From Prorocentrum cordatum (taxonomy: Eukaryota; Sar; Dinophyceae; Prorocentrales; Prorocentraceae): a DNA stretch of 64,000 nucleotides. The DNA lies in assembly GCA_963575745.1 (NCBI GenBank), contig CAUYUJ010017859.1, forward strand, positions 30,250 to 94,249, written 5' to 3'. Each line of letters begins with the position of its first letter. Position 1 is the stretch's first letter. Both the position numbers and the translations under genes were made by a program. Positions 63,100-64,000 of this stretch are shown one piece after another. The notes under the pieces were generated by a model. That model had not been told where the DNA came from. It did no database searches and worked only from the letters and a program-made list of their open reading frames with translations.

Positions 63100-63960
63100 C
63101 ATGTGGTGTTGGGTCTGCGTTTTGAAGAGACAGCGCCCCGCGTCACTCCTTCCGCCTCCCCTTCCTCCCATCCATGCCTCTGCCCTCCCGCGTGTCAACC
63201 ATATGACACCGTTCACACGTTTCGCGGCCTCAAAGGGAGCTCCACCTGACGCCTCAATAGCGCAATTCGCATGGTGGCGTCGAGCCCAGTTCGGTACACC
63301 AATCGCACCGTCCGTGGCCCCACGGGAGCTCCACCTGAAGCGCACAGATTTCGGCACACCTTTCACACGGTTCGTGCCCCCACAGGGAGCTCCACCTACG
63401 GCCCCAGTGGCGCAATTCGCACGGTGGCGTTGCAACCATGTCGGCACACCAATCACACGTTTCGTGGCCCCACAGGGAGCTCCTCCTACGGCCCCAATGG
63501 GGCAATTCGCATGGTGGCGTCGGGCCCGTTTCGGTACACCGCTCACACGGTTCGTGCCCCAACAGGGAGCTCCACCTGAGGCCCCAGCGGCGCAGCTCGC
63601 ACGGTGGCGTTGCAACCATGTCGGCACACCAATCACACGTTTCGTGGCCCCACAGGGAGCTCCTCCTACGGCCCCAGTGGCGCAGCTCGCATGGTGGCAT
63701 CGGGCCCGTTTCGGTACACCTCTCACACTTTGCGTGGCCACACGGGGAGCTCCACCTGAGGCCCCCGCGGCGCAGCTCGCATGGTGGCGTTGCGCCCATT
63801 TCGGCACATCCCTCGCACGTTTCGTGGCCCAATGGGGAGCTCCACCTAAAACTGGCGCAATTCGGATGGTGGTGTCGCGTCCATGTCGGCACACCCTCAC
63901 ACGCTCCGTGGCCCCACAAGGAGCTCCACCCACGGCCTCAATGGGGCAATTCGCATGATG
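63100..63960 (-). repeat. 90-bp satellite, array 3, reversed and diverged
   Basis: Starts with TGGTGTTGGGTCTGCGTTTT-GAAGAGACAG, the complement of the arrays' right flank, then about nine units of about 90 bp (TTTCGGCACACC, TCACACGTTTCGTGGCCCCA, CAGGGAGCTCCACCT, ACGGCCCCAGTGGCGCA). The array continues to the window edge. Frames across it are artefacts. Confidence 0.85.
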
Positions 63961-64000
63961 GCACCGCACCAGGTTCGCCGAACCCTCATTTGTCTCGTGG

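Overview
The window reads as nuclear DNA of a dinoflagellate. Three things support this: relics of the dinoflagellate spliced leader (core TAGCCATTTTGGCT or TTTTGGCTCAA) just upstream of gene starts, introns built from inverted-repeat elements with non-canonical ends, and very high GC with dense nested repeats and few genes. The genus cannot be fixed; the GC level would suit a Prorocentrum-like genome, but that is a guess. Nothing bacterial is present (no operons, ribosome binding sites or CRISPR), and I saw no tRNA or rRNA gene.

Layout. 1-20.5 kb is almost gene-free: polypurine tracts, several families of short inverted-repeat elements (called MITE-A to MITE-F here), a 1.4-kb fold-back element, dispersed CCAAGA-rich elements, and two large arrays of a 90-bp satellite (13.3-14.5 and 18.7-20.1 kb). 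One weak exon candidate (16.6 kb, minus) resembles the winged helix of replication protein A 32.

20.5-47.2 kb is a nested structure. The outer layer is a minus-strand tyrosine-recombinase (DIRS/PAT-like) retrotransposon with a gag-like ORF (45.7-44.3 kb), reverse transcriptase/RNase H (43.9-41.7 kb) and a split recombinase ORF. It is bounded by split direct repeats in the order B - ORFs - A - B - A. A 1.2-kb terminal-inverted-repeat element sits in its recombinase, and a 17.1-kb DNA element (23856-41002) interrupts the same ORF further upstream.

That 17.1-kb element is the most interesting part of the window. It has 29-bp terminal inverted repeats (27 matches), a probable 3-bp target duplication, subterminal ATGTTCCTA repeats and at least six genes: two unknown multi-exon nuclear-looking proteins (24.3-27.7 and 28.6-32.1 kb), a Tnp2/CACTA-like transposase candidate (33.2-35.8 kb), a signal-peptide-bearing methyltransferase-like protein overlapping it by 22 bp (35.8-37.3 kb), a small coiled-coil protein (38.0-38.4 kb) and, on the minus strand, an intronless coiled-coil protein (40.4-39.2 kb). 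Three of these genes have spliced-leader relics immediately upstream, so the element seems to have gathered retroposed host or element genes. Removing it with one copy of the target site rejoins the recombinase frame.

47.2-55.9 kb holds a decayed LINE (endonuclease, reverse transcriptase, minus strand, 52.2-48.6 kb) with a MITE inserted in its endonuclease, then fold-back elements and simple repeats. 55.9-58.7 kb (minus) is the clearest host-type gene: a bestrophin-like anion channel with an N-terminal targeting peptide, whose introns contain inverted-repeat introner-like elements. 58.7-64 kb returns to MITEs, a 100-base assembly gap (61401-61500), CCAAGA elements and another, reversed array of the 90-bp satellite that runs off the window.
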